The notes under the pieces: generated by a model
The model's input: only the letters and a program-made list of their open reading frames with translations
The model's database searches: none
What the model was told of the DNA's origin: nothing
Program-made: the position numbers and the translations under genes
DNA from: Euglena gracilis
Lineage: Eukaryota; Euglenida; Euglenophyceae; Euglenales
Length of the DNA stretch: 64,000 bases
Direction of reading: 5' to 3'
Assembly (NCBI GenBank): GCA_039621445.1
Contig: CP154956.1
Coordinates: 81,526,474-81,590,473 of the forward strand
Part shown: positions 36,901 through 46,806 of the stretch, piece by piece
Layout of the letters: each line of letters opens with the position of its first letter
How positions within the stretch are numbered: the first letter of the stretch is position 1

Positions 36901-39900
36901 AAAATGACCAAAAACATGGCCAAAAAAAACACCAAAAGTGGCTGATTTGCATGAAACCAGGCAAAAAAGAATGGGAATCAACTACACATGGGATATTAGT
37001 GGAAATTTGTGAAAATTGCAAACGCGAACGTCTGGAAAAAAAGATCACCTGGAAAAAGATCGCTAGTGACCGGGGGGGGGTGGTCAAGGGGGGGGTATAG
37101 CTGATGAGGACCAGTGGAAGGGGGACTCGCAGCGCTTGCATATGCACCAGCACAAGAACACGCATGTGAACTGCACAGGACAGAGGCAGACCCCGGACAG
37201 GTGAGTCACCCACCGGGTGCCCCGCTGGGAGGGGCCGTGCAGCTCATCGTAGACCGACACAAACCCCTGCGACTGCATGAACCGAGCGCCAGCAGGGGAC
37301 TTCTCCCTGCGCAGCCGGGACTGCCGCCATCCGGGGATGAAGCCCTTGGGGTGTGAAACACAATATGGCGAGAGGAAGGTGCAAAAATTCCGAACAAAAA
37401 AACACCGCAGATTTTCTTCCAAAATTGATCTCTGATTTTTTAAAAATGGAAACCCATAGACGGCAAAAGTGGCACTTAAGGGTTTCACCAAAGACACCCG
37501 GACCGGACCATCCGTGGTCCGGGACCTGGTGGTGCTTGAAACCACCAACCTGGAGCGCCATGCGCACACCGCACATGTGTGCACGGGATCTTGCCGCACA
37601 CCGCACGGCAAGATCCCGTGCACCTGCGCAAGTAGGGCCACCCCCCCCCCCTCGCCGGGCGCAGTTGCGTTCCCGCATTTGCGCACGCTTTGAGGGCAAG
37701 GACGGGTGCACCGCATGTACCAGCGTTTTCCACTAACGTTCAGCATCGGGGTCTGGAGCTGCGGGACAACTTGCACACCCTTCCCACGAAGCACCACGAC
37801 CGTCGCCTCACCCTGGCCATGCTCACAGGGCCGGAGGCCGCACACTCTCTTTGTTGCAATAGCCCCAGTTCGTGCACAGATGCGCGCTTGTTTTATTGAA
37901 ATGTGCGCATGTGCACGCGGATTGGCTGGAGGTGCACACTCAGCTTACCCCAGGTCAAACCACCGGTTGGGCGTGTCCTCATCTGTCTTACCAACTGTGG
38001 CGGATGCGCCCGTCAGGTGCCAGGGCCTGTACCATGGCAGGGATCACGCATATCCTCCCACCAGCACGTGCACACGGCGTCATCCAACGCTGCAACACAA
38101 CTCCAGGTCCACTACCGCACGCATATCCGGAATGGCCCTCCCTGATCATTCGCACACCCTCCGCCCCGCGGCACCCAAAGCTCCCAACGCTCCAACCCAA
38201 CGGCACCTTGCACAGCACACCCCACGTCTTGCACAGCTGCGGCGGCACCGAAACTGGCTGTTTTCGGACGTGAAAGCTCATACTCAGACAATCCACAATC
38301 CGGCGGGCGACCTCGGCCACTGGAGATCCCTCTTCTGCCGCTGACATTGGCCCTCTGCCGCCGGGGTTTCAAAGCCGAGACACAAATGCTTTTCTCGTTT
38401 TGCTTTACTTTTACTTTTACTTTTACTTTACTGGCCGAGGTTTCATGACGACTTCTTTTGCGTGTCAAACCATGCCAACCAGACGACTTCTCGAGGTTTA
38501 CACCCCGAGACACCACAGCCATATGCTTGCAACACGTCCGAGGGTCACCGCCAGCTTTGACGCATTGAGTAATGGAAAAGATGGGTAAGAACTGGGGGGG
38601 GGTGCGTATTCTTCCAAAATATGGGTAACAACCGGGGGGGTGCTTGGACAAGGAGGGATACTTCAAGGGAGGGATACTTCCCGAAAGTTGCAATCCTCCA
38701 TTTTCCCCGTACACAACTGGGGTGACGCACCTTCAGGAGGGGGGTCAAGAAAATCCTGCTCATTGCAAAGACTCTGCCTTGCGATGGTTGCTGGCAGGCT
38801 CAGTTTTATGTGTCGGCCCAACCCAAGCAAATCATTTTCAGGACCTTTCCATTTCCCTTAAAAATGGCCATTTTCTGGACCCCAGCGCTGAAGGGGGGGG
38901 TATACAAAGAACGTTAAAGATTATACAAAAAAAACTGGAACACAGGCTTTTCTGAAGCACTGGAACAGGAGCTGACAATAAATACTACACATCTGTCTTT
39001 TGCAGTGGTTTCTGTTGATATTGCATTTGCCAAGTCAATATTGTTGTGCCTCAAAACCTCAGGAACATCAACTGCTGATTCTCCCTCTGGAAGGCCTGCA
39101 GCGAACGACAGATGGGCCCGCCAGCAGCCCTCTGCGCCACACGCCCGTTGGCCGTCCCATTCCAATCACCACAGATCACGATGGGGATGGTCCCCAGCAG
39201 ACTCTGGTCACACTTGGGGAGGCGTATGCACATGCACGGTATGACCTTCTCAGTGACGGGAACTGAGTCACAATCCAAGAAGATGGACATGCACACGTAC
39301 AAACATTACTGCCTAGCAGGGGATTTCTTAAGGACCCCCCCCCCCCCGGGGGGTCCAGCCTCCGGCTGGCAAAAAGGCTGCTGGCTGGAGCCATCCCCTG
39401 GGGGGTGGGGGGGGGGTCCAGGCTGGAGGAGGCTGGGCTGGGCTGGGTCGGTGAAAAACAAAATTTTCTAAAATTTTCTTGCCATTTTCGACATTTTGGT
39501 GGATGGAGCTAGACCAAGGCTGGGGGGCCGTGATGGAGGAAGCTGTGGTGAGGGGAAAAAATGCAGGGATAGGTGACCTGAGCAGCCCAGTTGGCTGGCC
39601 AGCCCGCGGCCGGCTGGCCCAGCCTTCGGCTGGCTGGCCCGGCCTCCGGCCGGACCCGACTTTATTTCACTCGACCCCCTTTGTTGCACTAAGGCTTCTT
39701 GTCTGTTTATGGCCGGCGCTAACTTCGCTTCTGGCCCAGTTTGCTGCGTGGTTTCACTCGATCCCCCCGGGGGGGGGGGCTCCCAGCCCAAATTTGGGCT
39801 GCTGGCTGGATTTGAGCTGGCTGGCTGGCTGGACCCCCCCCCCCGGGGGTAGGGTACCCTCCGGCTTAAGAAATCCCCTGCTGCCTAGGCTTGGCACGTT

Positions 39901-40074
39901 TTTGAAAGCAAGAAAGTCTGCCTTCAAAATGCCCAAGTTAGTTCAGTGGTGTTGGTCAAAGAGATTGGCTGCGCTGGAAGAGAAAGATCAGAAATATATT
40001 CGAACCAGGGCAAAAAAATTCAACAGACAGTGCAACACTACCTAGACTGACCCTTCAGGGCAATGCTTTGCCTC

Positions 40075-40163
<89 letters not shown>

Positions 40164-42838
40164 GGAGGGAAGATGGAAAGGGAACCAACGCCTGCCCCCC
40201 AGGCCATACTGCTCGATATAGCCGCGGAGGGCCGCCAGCATCTTGGCGCACTGCCGCAGGCGGATCACGGTGGAGTTCTGGTTGTGGGGGAACATGAGGT
40301 GGTGCAGGGCAGCGGGGGTTGGTGGGTTGGGGGGAGGGGAAAAGGGGCGCCAACCGCCGGATCGGCATCGGAAAACAGCATTTGCACGGCAGATCGAGGC
40401 GCAAGTTGTTTCCTCTGCCCTGTGGGCTTTGAGGGCTGTTGGCACACTCGTGTGCGCCACGGCTGCCAGGATGCGCAGGTTGCGCGCCACGAGCGGTGAT
40501 TGGTTGGCCTTACCCTTTCAGGGACATCCCATGCCTTTGGACTGGCTGCATTTGGATTGGGCGTCCCACCAACACCAACGCTAGCTCAGCCGCTGACCGC
40601 TTGCCAAACAGGAACCAACGTCCATCCGACTTCCTATCAACTTCACTTGTACACCAAAATCAATTTTCCCGAACGACGAGAATGTGGTGGGCCCGCCCAC
40701 AGTGCAAACACTCGGACCTTGGACCGGGTGCGGTTCAGTGCCCCAGAAGCGCAGGGTCTCGAGGAAATCGAGCACCTCATGCCTCCGTGCCAAAGCCAAC
40801 AGTTCGGGAAGCCCAGCCCTCTGGGGCTGAGCCCGGTCCCCCCGGCCACCCTGGGCGGGTATTGGCCAGCAGCAGCTCGGCCTCCCCCGGCGGCCGCCCG
40901 GCGGCCCGCAGGTGGAGGATCTGTGCCACGCGGTCCCCGCAGTCGTAGAACTGGAAGTTGGACACGTGCAGCACGTCGAAGTCGCGCCGGGGACAGGCGG
41001 TTGAGGACGCAGCTGAGTGGTCCTACCAGCTTAGGAGCTGCACTTCACATTTTGGGCGTTTTTTTTCGCAGCGAGGAGGTCGTGTTGTGTTGCGTTGTGT
41101 TGTGTTGTGTTGTGTTGTGGTGTGTTGTGTTGTGTTGTGTTGTGTTGTGTTGTGGTGTGTTGTGGTGTGTTGTGTTGTGTTGTGTTGTGTTGTGTTGTGT
41201 TCTGTTGTGGTGTGTGTTGTGCCGAATTATGCCGTGTTTTGTGGGGGGTGGGTGGCTGGGGTGGGGTACACGTGCATGCTCACACAGATGACAGGGTTGC
41301 TGCCAGGCTCATCATCCACGAAGGGCAATATCAGCTTCAAAAGCTACGCTATGGACTGGCTTGCAACTCGGGTGAGGCCTGACCCACTGTGCGCAACTTG
41401 CCTGCCCGCCTGAGAGAGAGACGGCCGTCAGCAAGCCATCACCGCGGGAATTGGTGCGAGGGGTGATGTGGAGGGCGTAGCCGGTGGCAGGGGCTGGGCC
41501 CTCATACCCCGACCGAGCCTGGCAGAGGAGCGAGGAGGAAAATTTGCCCCCCAGCCCCAGGGGGAGGGTCCGTCATGGCGGAGAGCAAATATCTCCAAAG
41601 GAGAACATCGGCTGTGGTTCGGCATGCCATGCCGAAGGGTTGGCTGACCCAGGGGGGGGGGGGTCCCATTGCTGAGGGGGTCGGCACCTGGGGGGGATTC
41701 TGAAACTCTGGAGGGATAATCATCAATCATCTGGAATCTCATATGACCTCATACCTTCCTCGACCCCCCCCCCCTTGTGCTATTCAACCCCCCTGATTAT
41801 TGACCCCCTGGGGTGTTGGGCCCAACTTGACCCCCCGAAATTTTGGTTTTTCAGGTTCAAGAATGCATTACGAGGAGTGCTTTCCCAGCAATATCTTCCC
41901 ATATATGATGATTCACAATCAAACAAACACACTTCTGATGAGGTAGTTACGGACCAGGATGTTTTTGGACGATTCATCCAGTTATGTGGGATGAGCCCAA
42001 GTATGGGAAAGGGACCCTCCTGGGCTGTTGGGCCCAACTCGACTGCCCCCCAAGTTGACCCCCTCCTCTGTTGAGCCCTGGGTCAATGACACCCAGGGCA
42101 GTCCTTTAGCAAATAAAAAAAACCCACCCAGTACATTCAATGCAAAATCCAAAAGAAAATTGGACGAAAAAATGGCCATATCTTGGCAAAAATGGTCGAC
42201 TTTGGGGGGAAAATGATCTGTGGTATCTTTACACCAACAACCTTCCACCCAAAAACGGCAAAAATGTGTTTTTGGTGTTTTTTTTTGTGCTTTTATTTTT
42301 CCCCCATTTAATCCCCGGATCGGCCGTTGGCCGTCCCTTAGGCCTACAAGGTAAGGGCGGTCCCTCAGGAGTGGTCCTTATTGGAGAAAAAGAATCCGGA
42401 ACTCGACATTTGTTATCCAACCCATCTGCCAGTAAGAACGAAGAAGCCACCCATATCCAGACATCCAGCACCCCCCCCCCACCCACACGACACACGGCAC
42501 CGCCCCGCCGCTCTGTGCGCCAAACGACCGCGGCACAGGGTGCCCCCTGCCAACCCCCTGGCCAGCGGGCTCCAGCGCTGAGCGGTACAGCGCCAGCAGC
42601 GCCTCGCTGAACACCCAGAACTCCTGCAGGCACGCCACGGACGGGTTGCCGGCCGGCTGCTGTGTCACAGTAACCCGGGAGGCACTGTAGTGTGCTGGCC
42701 CACCCATGGCAGCCAGCCCCTGGGAGGGACCTCGCTGACGCAGAAGCCGGGTTGCTGGCCAGCAGCCGCTGCACCACGCGGCAGTTGCGGGGCAGGTACT
42801 CCGCCTGGCAGTCCGCCTCCCGCCGCCCGCAGGACGCT
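30671..42838 (-). CDS. Endonuclease/exonuclease/phosphatase protein with inserted EF-hands (5' end not found)
   Basis: Exons (minus): 42838-42748 (AEYLPRNCRVVQRLLASN); about 42647-42564 (VACLQEFWVFSEALLALY); 41482-41416 (RTNSRGDGLLTAV); 40988-40858 (FQFYDCGDRVAQILHL); 40301-40198 (HLMFPHNQNSTVIRLRQ); 39192-39138 (PIVICGDWNGTANG); 37287-37199 (FMQSQGFVSVYDELHG); 34239-34177 (VGVDCIWLLNPSS); 33846-33668 (FFDRLGRGW, a worn EF loop); about 32399-32254 (DRDGDGRLTAADL, a canonical EF loop); 31499-31458; 30824-30671 (WPPGYQDRISDHAPLAALF, stop). The catalytic landmarks LQE, CGDWNG and SDH are in order, with the EF-hand pair between the VDCIWLLNP block and the final SDH block. From memory this is the layout of the plant calcium-binding EEP family (Arabidopsis At5g54130 type). 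The substrate is unknown; a calcium-regulated phosphodiesterase is inferred. None of the eleven introns is GT-AG. The exon calls at 31499 and the start of 32399 are the least certain. Confidence 0.85.
31780..32225. repeat. AAAATAAGACCCCCC-family elements
   Basis: The unit AAAAATAAGACCCCCCC is repeated three to four times in tandem at 31790-31880. It recurs with the GGCGCGAAGCGCC hairpin at 31905-31920 and 32058-32070, and with a ...CAAAAATAAGACC arm at 32145-32180. A related copy is at 32970-33380, and 1760-1830 and 49850-50240 hold variants. Confidence 0.7.
32459..32694 (-). mobile_element. 236-base element with 8-base target duplication
   Basis: Flanked by GCGGGGAT (32451-32458) and GTGGGGAT (32695-32702), 7 of 8 identical. 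The ends are CA-polyT-AAAAGACC and AACTAAAAAAACACCTG. The core is that of the AGTCTTGGACCC family, with the GC hairpin at about 32600. It lies in an EEP-gene intron, away from the splice sites. Confidence 0.7.
33876..33967. repeat. (CA)n microsatellite
   Basis: About 45 uninterrupted CA units inside the EEP-gene intron between the 34239-34177 and 33846-33668 exons. Confidence 0.98.
34663..36604. mobile_element. 1.94-kb element with CAGG...CCTG ends, perfect 8-base duplication and an ORF
   Basis: The left end CAGGCATTATTATTTTTTAA (34663 onward) is inverted at the right end (...TTAAAAAAAAATAATGCCTG, to 36604). The target duplication CTGACCGG is perfect (34655-34662 and 36605-36612). Subterminal arrays of CCTTAAAAAA decamers occupy 34685-34830 and 36485-36590. 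The interior is AT-rich and includes a coding-like stretch on the plus strand at 35118-35552. It sits in an intron of the EEP gene and is the largest member of the CAGG-ended group. Confidence 0.75.
35118..35552 (+). CDS. Unknown ORF inside the 1.94-kb element
   Basis: The reading frame starting near 35118 gives a protein-like N-terminal part (TTLEQFPTLATAFKAAKQ, SFGPRTYVQQLEERLSRLD). From about 35405 a different frame looks better (SRIENLQQQWKNDTVDIQ, then a basic end and a stop at about 35552), so there is a frameshift or a small intron. Codon use is AT-rich, unlike the host exons. No transposase motif was recognised. Confidence 0.35.
   Translation: MKNKKNPDLGQFTTLEQFPTLATAFKAAKQCVLQLSGDSANFSHFLAQARESFGPRTYVQQLEERLSRLDQTPCHCGEIPAEFACFHTQNLEYRKVGLRICNNSGKMTQWISKPQSRICRPAMRQPVPGQSLGKKKSCPHTLQP
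36660..36930. repeat. Decamer array CCAAAAGTGG
   Basis: About 15 degenerate copies of GGCCAAAAGT units; the complementary orientation of the array at 5886-6170. Intronic in the EEP gene. Confidence 0.8.
39317..39880. mobile_element. 564-base hAT-like element, perfect 8-base duplication
   Basis: The terminal inverted repeat is CAGGGGATTTCTTAAG at 39317 and CTTAAGAAATCCCCTG ending at 39880. The flanks CTGCCTAG (39309-39316 and 39881-39888) are identical. The interior has G/C arms and GGCTGGCTGG repeats and no ORF. An 8-base duplication and CAGGG ends are the hallmarks of hAT-superfamily non-autonomous elements. It lies inside an EEP-gene intron, not at its edge. Confidence 0.8.
40080..40160. 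repeat. (CA)n microsatellite
   Basis: Forty perfect CA units 38 bases downstream (in gene sense) of the 40301-40198 exon of the EEP gene. Confidence 0.98.
41086..41219. repeat. (TGTGT)n pentanucleotide array
   Basis: Repeats of GTTGT/TGTGT, in the EEP-gene intron between the 41482-41416 and 40988-40858 exons. Confidence 0.95.
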
Positions 42839-43769
42839 GCGCCGGGACGCCGTTTTTCGGCTCGATTTGCCAAAAACAGGGAGGGGGGGGCAGGGTCCAG
42901 CTATGAATGGGTGGGTGGTGGGTTCCTCTCCCGCCTGGTCTCATTTGAGGGGAGTCCCGGTGGCTCTCTGCAAATGCAGGGGACAACCCCGGGTCACCAA
43001 CCTTCAAAAAAGTGTCAGGCACGGTGGCTCTGAAATTCAGCACATACAAACTGCGTCCGACGCGGGGGATGTGTTCCACTGGGGAACACCGTGTTGGCCA
43101 AAGCAGACTGTTTGAGCTTTGGAGCCAAATATCCAGAAAAAGGTTGAATTTCAAAAACGGCAGAAGAATGGTGGTGAAGATACCTCCACATTGGACAACC
43201 AGCTCCGGTTTTCGGCTTAAGGCCGGAAGGGACCTGCCCCCTGATGTATCCGCCCCAACCGAGGCATTTATTTGGATGGAAGGGAGGCGCGCACCTTCCA
43301 TCCACCCAACCAACCACTAGGAATATTGCACTTGTTGGCACTTCAAAGCTCAGGGGCAGAGACACTTCAATGGTTGGTGGGGGCTCCGGTCTAACCCGTT
43401 TCTCTCCTTTTTTTTTCCAGCCAAGGAGAAAAAAATCGTCCTGAAAATTCATCGACCTGAAATTGAACCACTTTTGTCTTCTTGTCCTCGGGGGCCCCTA
43501 AATATTATGTCTGGATACGAATGCGCTTGTTGGTTATAACCTGGTGTACATCCCTGTTATTTCCACATACATCGAGGATTGCAATTGAACTTACATGATC
43601 ATAATTTTTGTAAATTTATATGTGCAACATTTGTGGGGATTGTGTCTGATGCGCTTGCATTCCTGGGTGGCCATCATCAAGACGCTTGTGGATGGGGGCA
43701 AGACCAGGACGACGCTGCGAATGCTGAATCATGATGTGACCGAACCATACCATTTTTTTTTACCGACAC

Positions 43770-44075
43770 GCGGGGGGGGGTCACTCAACTTTTTGCTAAA
43801 CCAGTCAGTCACTTTTTTTGGAAACCAGTCTGTCACTACCCCCACCCCCGGGGGGGGGGGTCAGCCACTCTGGAATTCAAAGGAAATTTGACCAAAAACA
43901 TGAAAAAAAAAAAAGGCCAAAAAGTTTCCGCCGCCTTCGGCGCTGGGTCACTTTTGTGGTTTTTGCCGACCCCCGCGGGGGGGGGGGGGGTCCGGGCCAA
44001 AAACCAGTCAGTCTCTCTGAAAAAACCAGTCACCCACAACCCCGGGGGGGGGGGGGGTCGGTCAGTGACTAAGTG
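43770..44075. repeat. Second CCAGTCAGTCACT-family element
   Basis: Same order of blocks as 23068-23385: TCACTCAACTTTTT, two AAACCAGTC blocks, a polyG arm, a GC hairpin at 43930, a GTCCGGGCCAAAAACCAGTC arm and GGTCGGTCAGTGACTAAGTG. Confidence 0.75.
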
Positions 44076-44195
44076 ATTGAATGGACCGAGCACTGGGAGT
44101 TTTCACAAATTCCTTTCCTCCAGTTGTAACCTCCCCGGGGCCAACAAAACTGGGCCGCAAAAAAACTGCCACCAACCAAAACTGAGGACGGAAAT

Positions 44196-44492
44196 GATGA
44201 AAAAGTGCTGATCACAGTGCGAGGAATTGCAAAAGCAAGCCTGTCTCTGGTTGGACAGGGAGAGCATATCTGCGAATTCCTCCAGGCATATATGACAATT
44301 GCCCCTACCAAACCGGATCCAAATAACCCCTCTCCCCTGAGTCAGGAGATACTAAAATGTGCAGCTAGTGAGAGAAATGATGATACACAATATTCTGATG
44401 CAATTCACATCATAAATGAAAAGTATGTGAAGACAATGGAGTTTGTGTTATTGGTAGACCTTTATGACAAGGGAACCACTCCAACTACTTGA
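44196..44492 (+). CDS. Orphan plus-strand coding segment, possibly a terminal exon
   Basis: An open frame with protein-like composition (LITVRGIAKASLSLVGQ, GEHICEFLQAYM, NEKYVKTMEFVLLVDLYD) ends at a TGA at 44490-44492. Codon use is AT-rich at third positions, in contrast to the minus-strand genes. A possible upstream exon (KEKKIVLKIHRPEIEPLLSS) begins at about 43421 after a clear polypyrimidine-CAG acceptor. Similar orphan segments lie at 41845-42000, 39915-40040 and 45660-45860. I do not recognise any of them; they could be remains of transposon or viral genes, or a separate gene interleaved with the EEP gene. Confidence 0.35.
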   Translation, partial: DEKVLITVRGIAKASLSLVGQGEHICEFLQAYMTIAPTKPDPNNPSPLSQEILKCAASERNDDTQYSDAIHIINEKYVKTMEFVLLVDLYDKGTTPTT

Positions 44493-44949
44493 ATGTGCAG
44501 CCCTGCGCGTGGATGTTAAATGTCATTAATGAGAACTGAGATGGCTGCAGCGACCATTGAGGAAATGGGTCAGCGCTATCATCAAATCCAGGGGACAACA
44601 GCTTCCCACACAGGAATGCATCAGTTTGGTACTTGGAGGCACATGAAATTCCGCGCGTGTGTGCGCACACAGACAACACACACATACATACGCACCGGAA
44701 CGCACATGCACACACACAAATACACACACACACACACACAAAAGAGAGAGAGAGAGAAACCTACATAAAGCACAACCCCTAAGAAAACGACTCTTGCTGT
44801 TACTTCAAGGCTGAGAAGACCCTTTGTTGTTCAGACTGTGGCTTTCAAACGTTTGAAAGAAAACATCATTCCTGAAGATGTGATGGAAAAATGAAAACTG
44901 AGACTTCTGGACGAACTGAAGGGGGCAAACTTCTTTTCTGGTCCGGTCA

Positions 44950-45655
44950 ACGGTCCGCCCTTCGCCAATCCCCATCGGCGTCCCCTGCCAGTTGCTGTTG
45001 CCGGGAAACGCCAAACAGACATTGCAGCCATCCGACGAGTCCTGCTCTGCCACACTCGACTTCCTTGGCCGGCCCACCAGGACAAGGGGCTTTCTTAACC
45101 CCCCCCCCCCCCGGGTGGGGCTGGTTGGAAAAAGGTGTTGGCTGGACCCCCCCCCCCGGGTGGGTTCCAGGGGTGCGGGCGGGGGTGTGGGGGGGGGGGG
45201 GTCCGGCTGGCTGGCAGCTGTACCCGGCTGGTACCAAAAACTGGTAACAAAAAGCCAAAATCCCCTTGCGTTGATGCTCCTCAGCCACAACTTGGAGGCA
45301 AAATCCCCCAAAAACAACAAACTCTCGAAAACACCACTTTTGGCAATCTTTGACCCCTTTTTTACGCTCAGCCCGGCTGTGACGCGTTGGTCCCACCTTT
45401 CTTATTTTTTAGACTTTAGATATTTATAGATTATTTATAGACCATAGATATTATTTATTTTAGACTTTATTATTATTTCAGAGGGTCCGCAGCCCAGCTG
45501 GGAGCTGCTGGCTGGAAAAAGTTGCTGGCTGGCTGGACCCTCCCCCCCAGGGGTCCCTCCGGATTAAGAAACCCCCTGACCAAGACAAGCCCCCGCTCTT
45601 CGATGGCCCCGTCGTCCACGGCTGGGGTGGGGTCCGTGGTCGAGGGCAGGGCCAT
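44950..45655 (-). CDS. Two exons of an unknown gene split by an introner (possible 5' end of the EEP gene)
   Basis: The left exon, 45655-45582, may begin at Met (MALPSTTDPTPAVDDG). The right exon starts at 45078 and runs to about 44950 (SSVAEQDSSDGCNVCLA). Removing 45079-45581 joins them in phase (GLVLVGRPRK). The segment lies upstream of and in the same orientation as the EEP gene, so it could be its N-terminal part, but no family similarity supports that. Another possible intermediate exon is 43076-43019 (VLNFRATVPDTF, GT donor). Confidence 0.4.
45079..45581 (-). mobile_element. Introner-type intron, 7 of 8 target duplication, in phase
   Basis: Minus-strand flanks are GTCTTGGT and GTCCTGGT. 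The ends are CAGGGGGTTTCTTAA and TTAAGAAAGCCCCTT. The CAG is at +4; at -8 the CTG has become CTT. The TTCTTAA subterminal sequence is the same as in the free element at 39317-39880, which links this intron to a mobile family. Confidence 0.7.
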
Positions 45656-46389
45656 CCAAAGAACAGTGGAACATCTCACACTTGTAGGGATAACCCGGGG
45701 AAAAGACTCACGCCTTCGCCAAACAGCCCATATATTCTCGGACTTTAAACTGGCATCACATATTCCGAGACCCGTGAAAGGAAAAGATCGTAAGAAAATG
45801 TTTCACATCCTCAACATGTTCCGTGTTGTTGTTGATGATGGTGCCACCCCTAAATTTTTAAAAAATTGCCATGCTGCTTTTGTGGGACAAAACGTCCTGG
45901 CCCCCCTCGATTTCCCTGCCACCCTTGAAGGGGCCCTGGGCACAGCCCCACACGCCAGGAGGTGGACGGTGGGGGCCGGCGAGCCTGACCGGCGACAGAG
46001 GCGGGCCAGGGGAGGGTCGGAAGTTGTTTATCGGCTATTTGGTGGAAATGGGGAAATGACCCCCCCCCCGGCAGCCGGGTGATCCTGTGGTCCCCAATGG
46101 CTGGCATCGCCTCATGCCCCTGCCTACGGTTCCTATCTTTTCGGGCAGTTCCCCCTTCCCCTCCCTTCCCCTCGGGGGGGGGGGGTTCGGTCACTCCAGC
46201 CGGTAGTTTGGAGCCCAAAGCAGTCGGTCAGCATGGGGAAACCCTGGTCGTTCTCTCCGTTCAACAGGGACTAGGCCTACCCCGACCCCTTCGTCAGCCT
46301 GATATCGCACAATCGGTCCAACATTCCACACCTGCAAACAGACACCAATGTGGGTGTTCAGAATTGCAGGCAACCATCCAAGAGAAACA

Positions 46390-46605
46390 CTTTTGGGCTG
46401 TATCTGGGACGCAGAGACGGCAGAGCCTCTGGTGGGGGCCCCGCCCACAGCCCCGCGGCGAGGCCCACCAGCGCCACCGCGCCGACGAGGCAGGCTGCAG
46501 CGGGGGCACTGTGGGGCGAGGCAAGGTGGCTGCAGGTCGACGCGTGCCGGGCGCCGTCGGCAGGGCCTGGATGGGAAGCCTTCGAGGCACCGCCTCCCGG
46601 GGGGG
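46390..46605 (-). CDS. Possible exon encoding a transmembrane helix
   Basis: One minus-strand frame (about 46600-46440) is GC3-rich and encodes PAAACLVGAVALVGLAAGL, which would span a membrane. Boundaries are not defined. It might belong to the membrane protein that starts at 49625. Confidence 0.3.
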
Positions 46606-46806
46606 GGGGGGACTGTGTGCTTTGGGTACCCATTCTGTGGTTGGACTGGACTTCTCCACCAGGACAGTGAGCATTGGGTTTCTTGGGTTTGAGAGACCTA
46701 TTCGCTAACCAGACGAAATACCTGCAAAGATTTGGTGTCAGGCTTGATTCTGGAAATGGTCTGTGTTTTGCTGTTTCCTTGCACCGTTTGTTTGTGCCTT
46801 TGGGTA

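Noticed and set aside
38390-38432. TTTTACTTTTACTTTTAC run as a telomere
   Set aside because: Only four or five units, internal, and unlike TTAGGG; treated as simple repeat.
46118-46200. Exons between 46050 and 45900 on the minus strand
   Set aside because: Two frames are equally plausible and no splice sites or family match decide; left unannotated.
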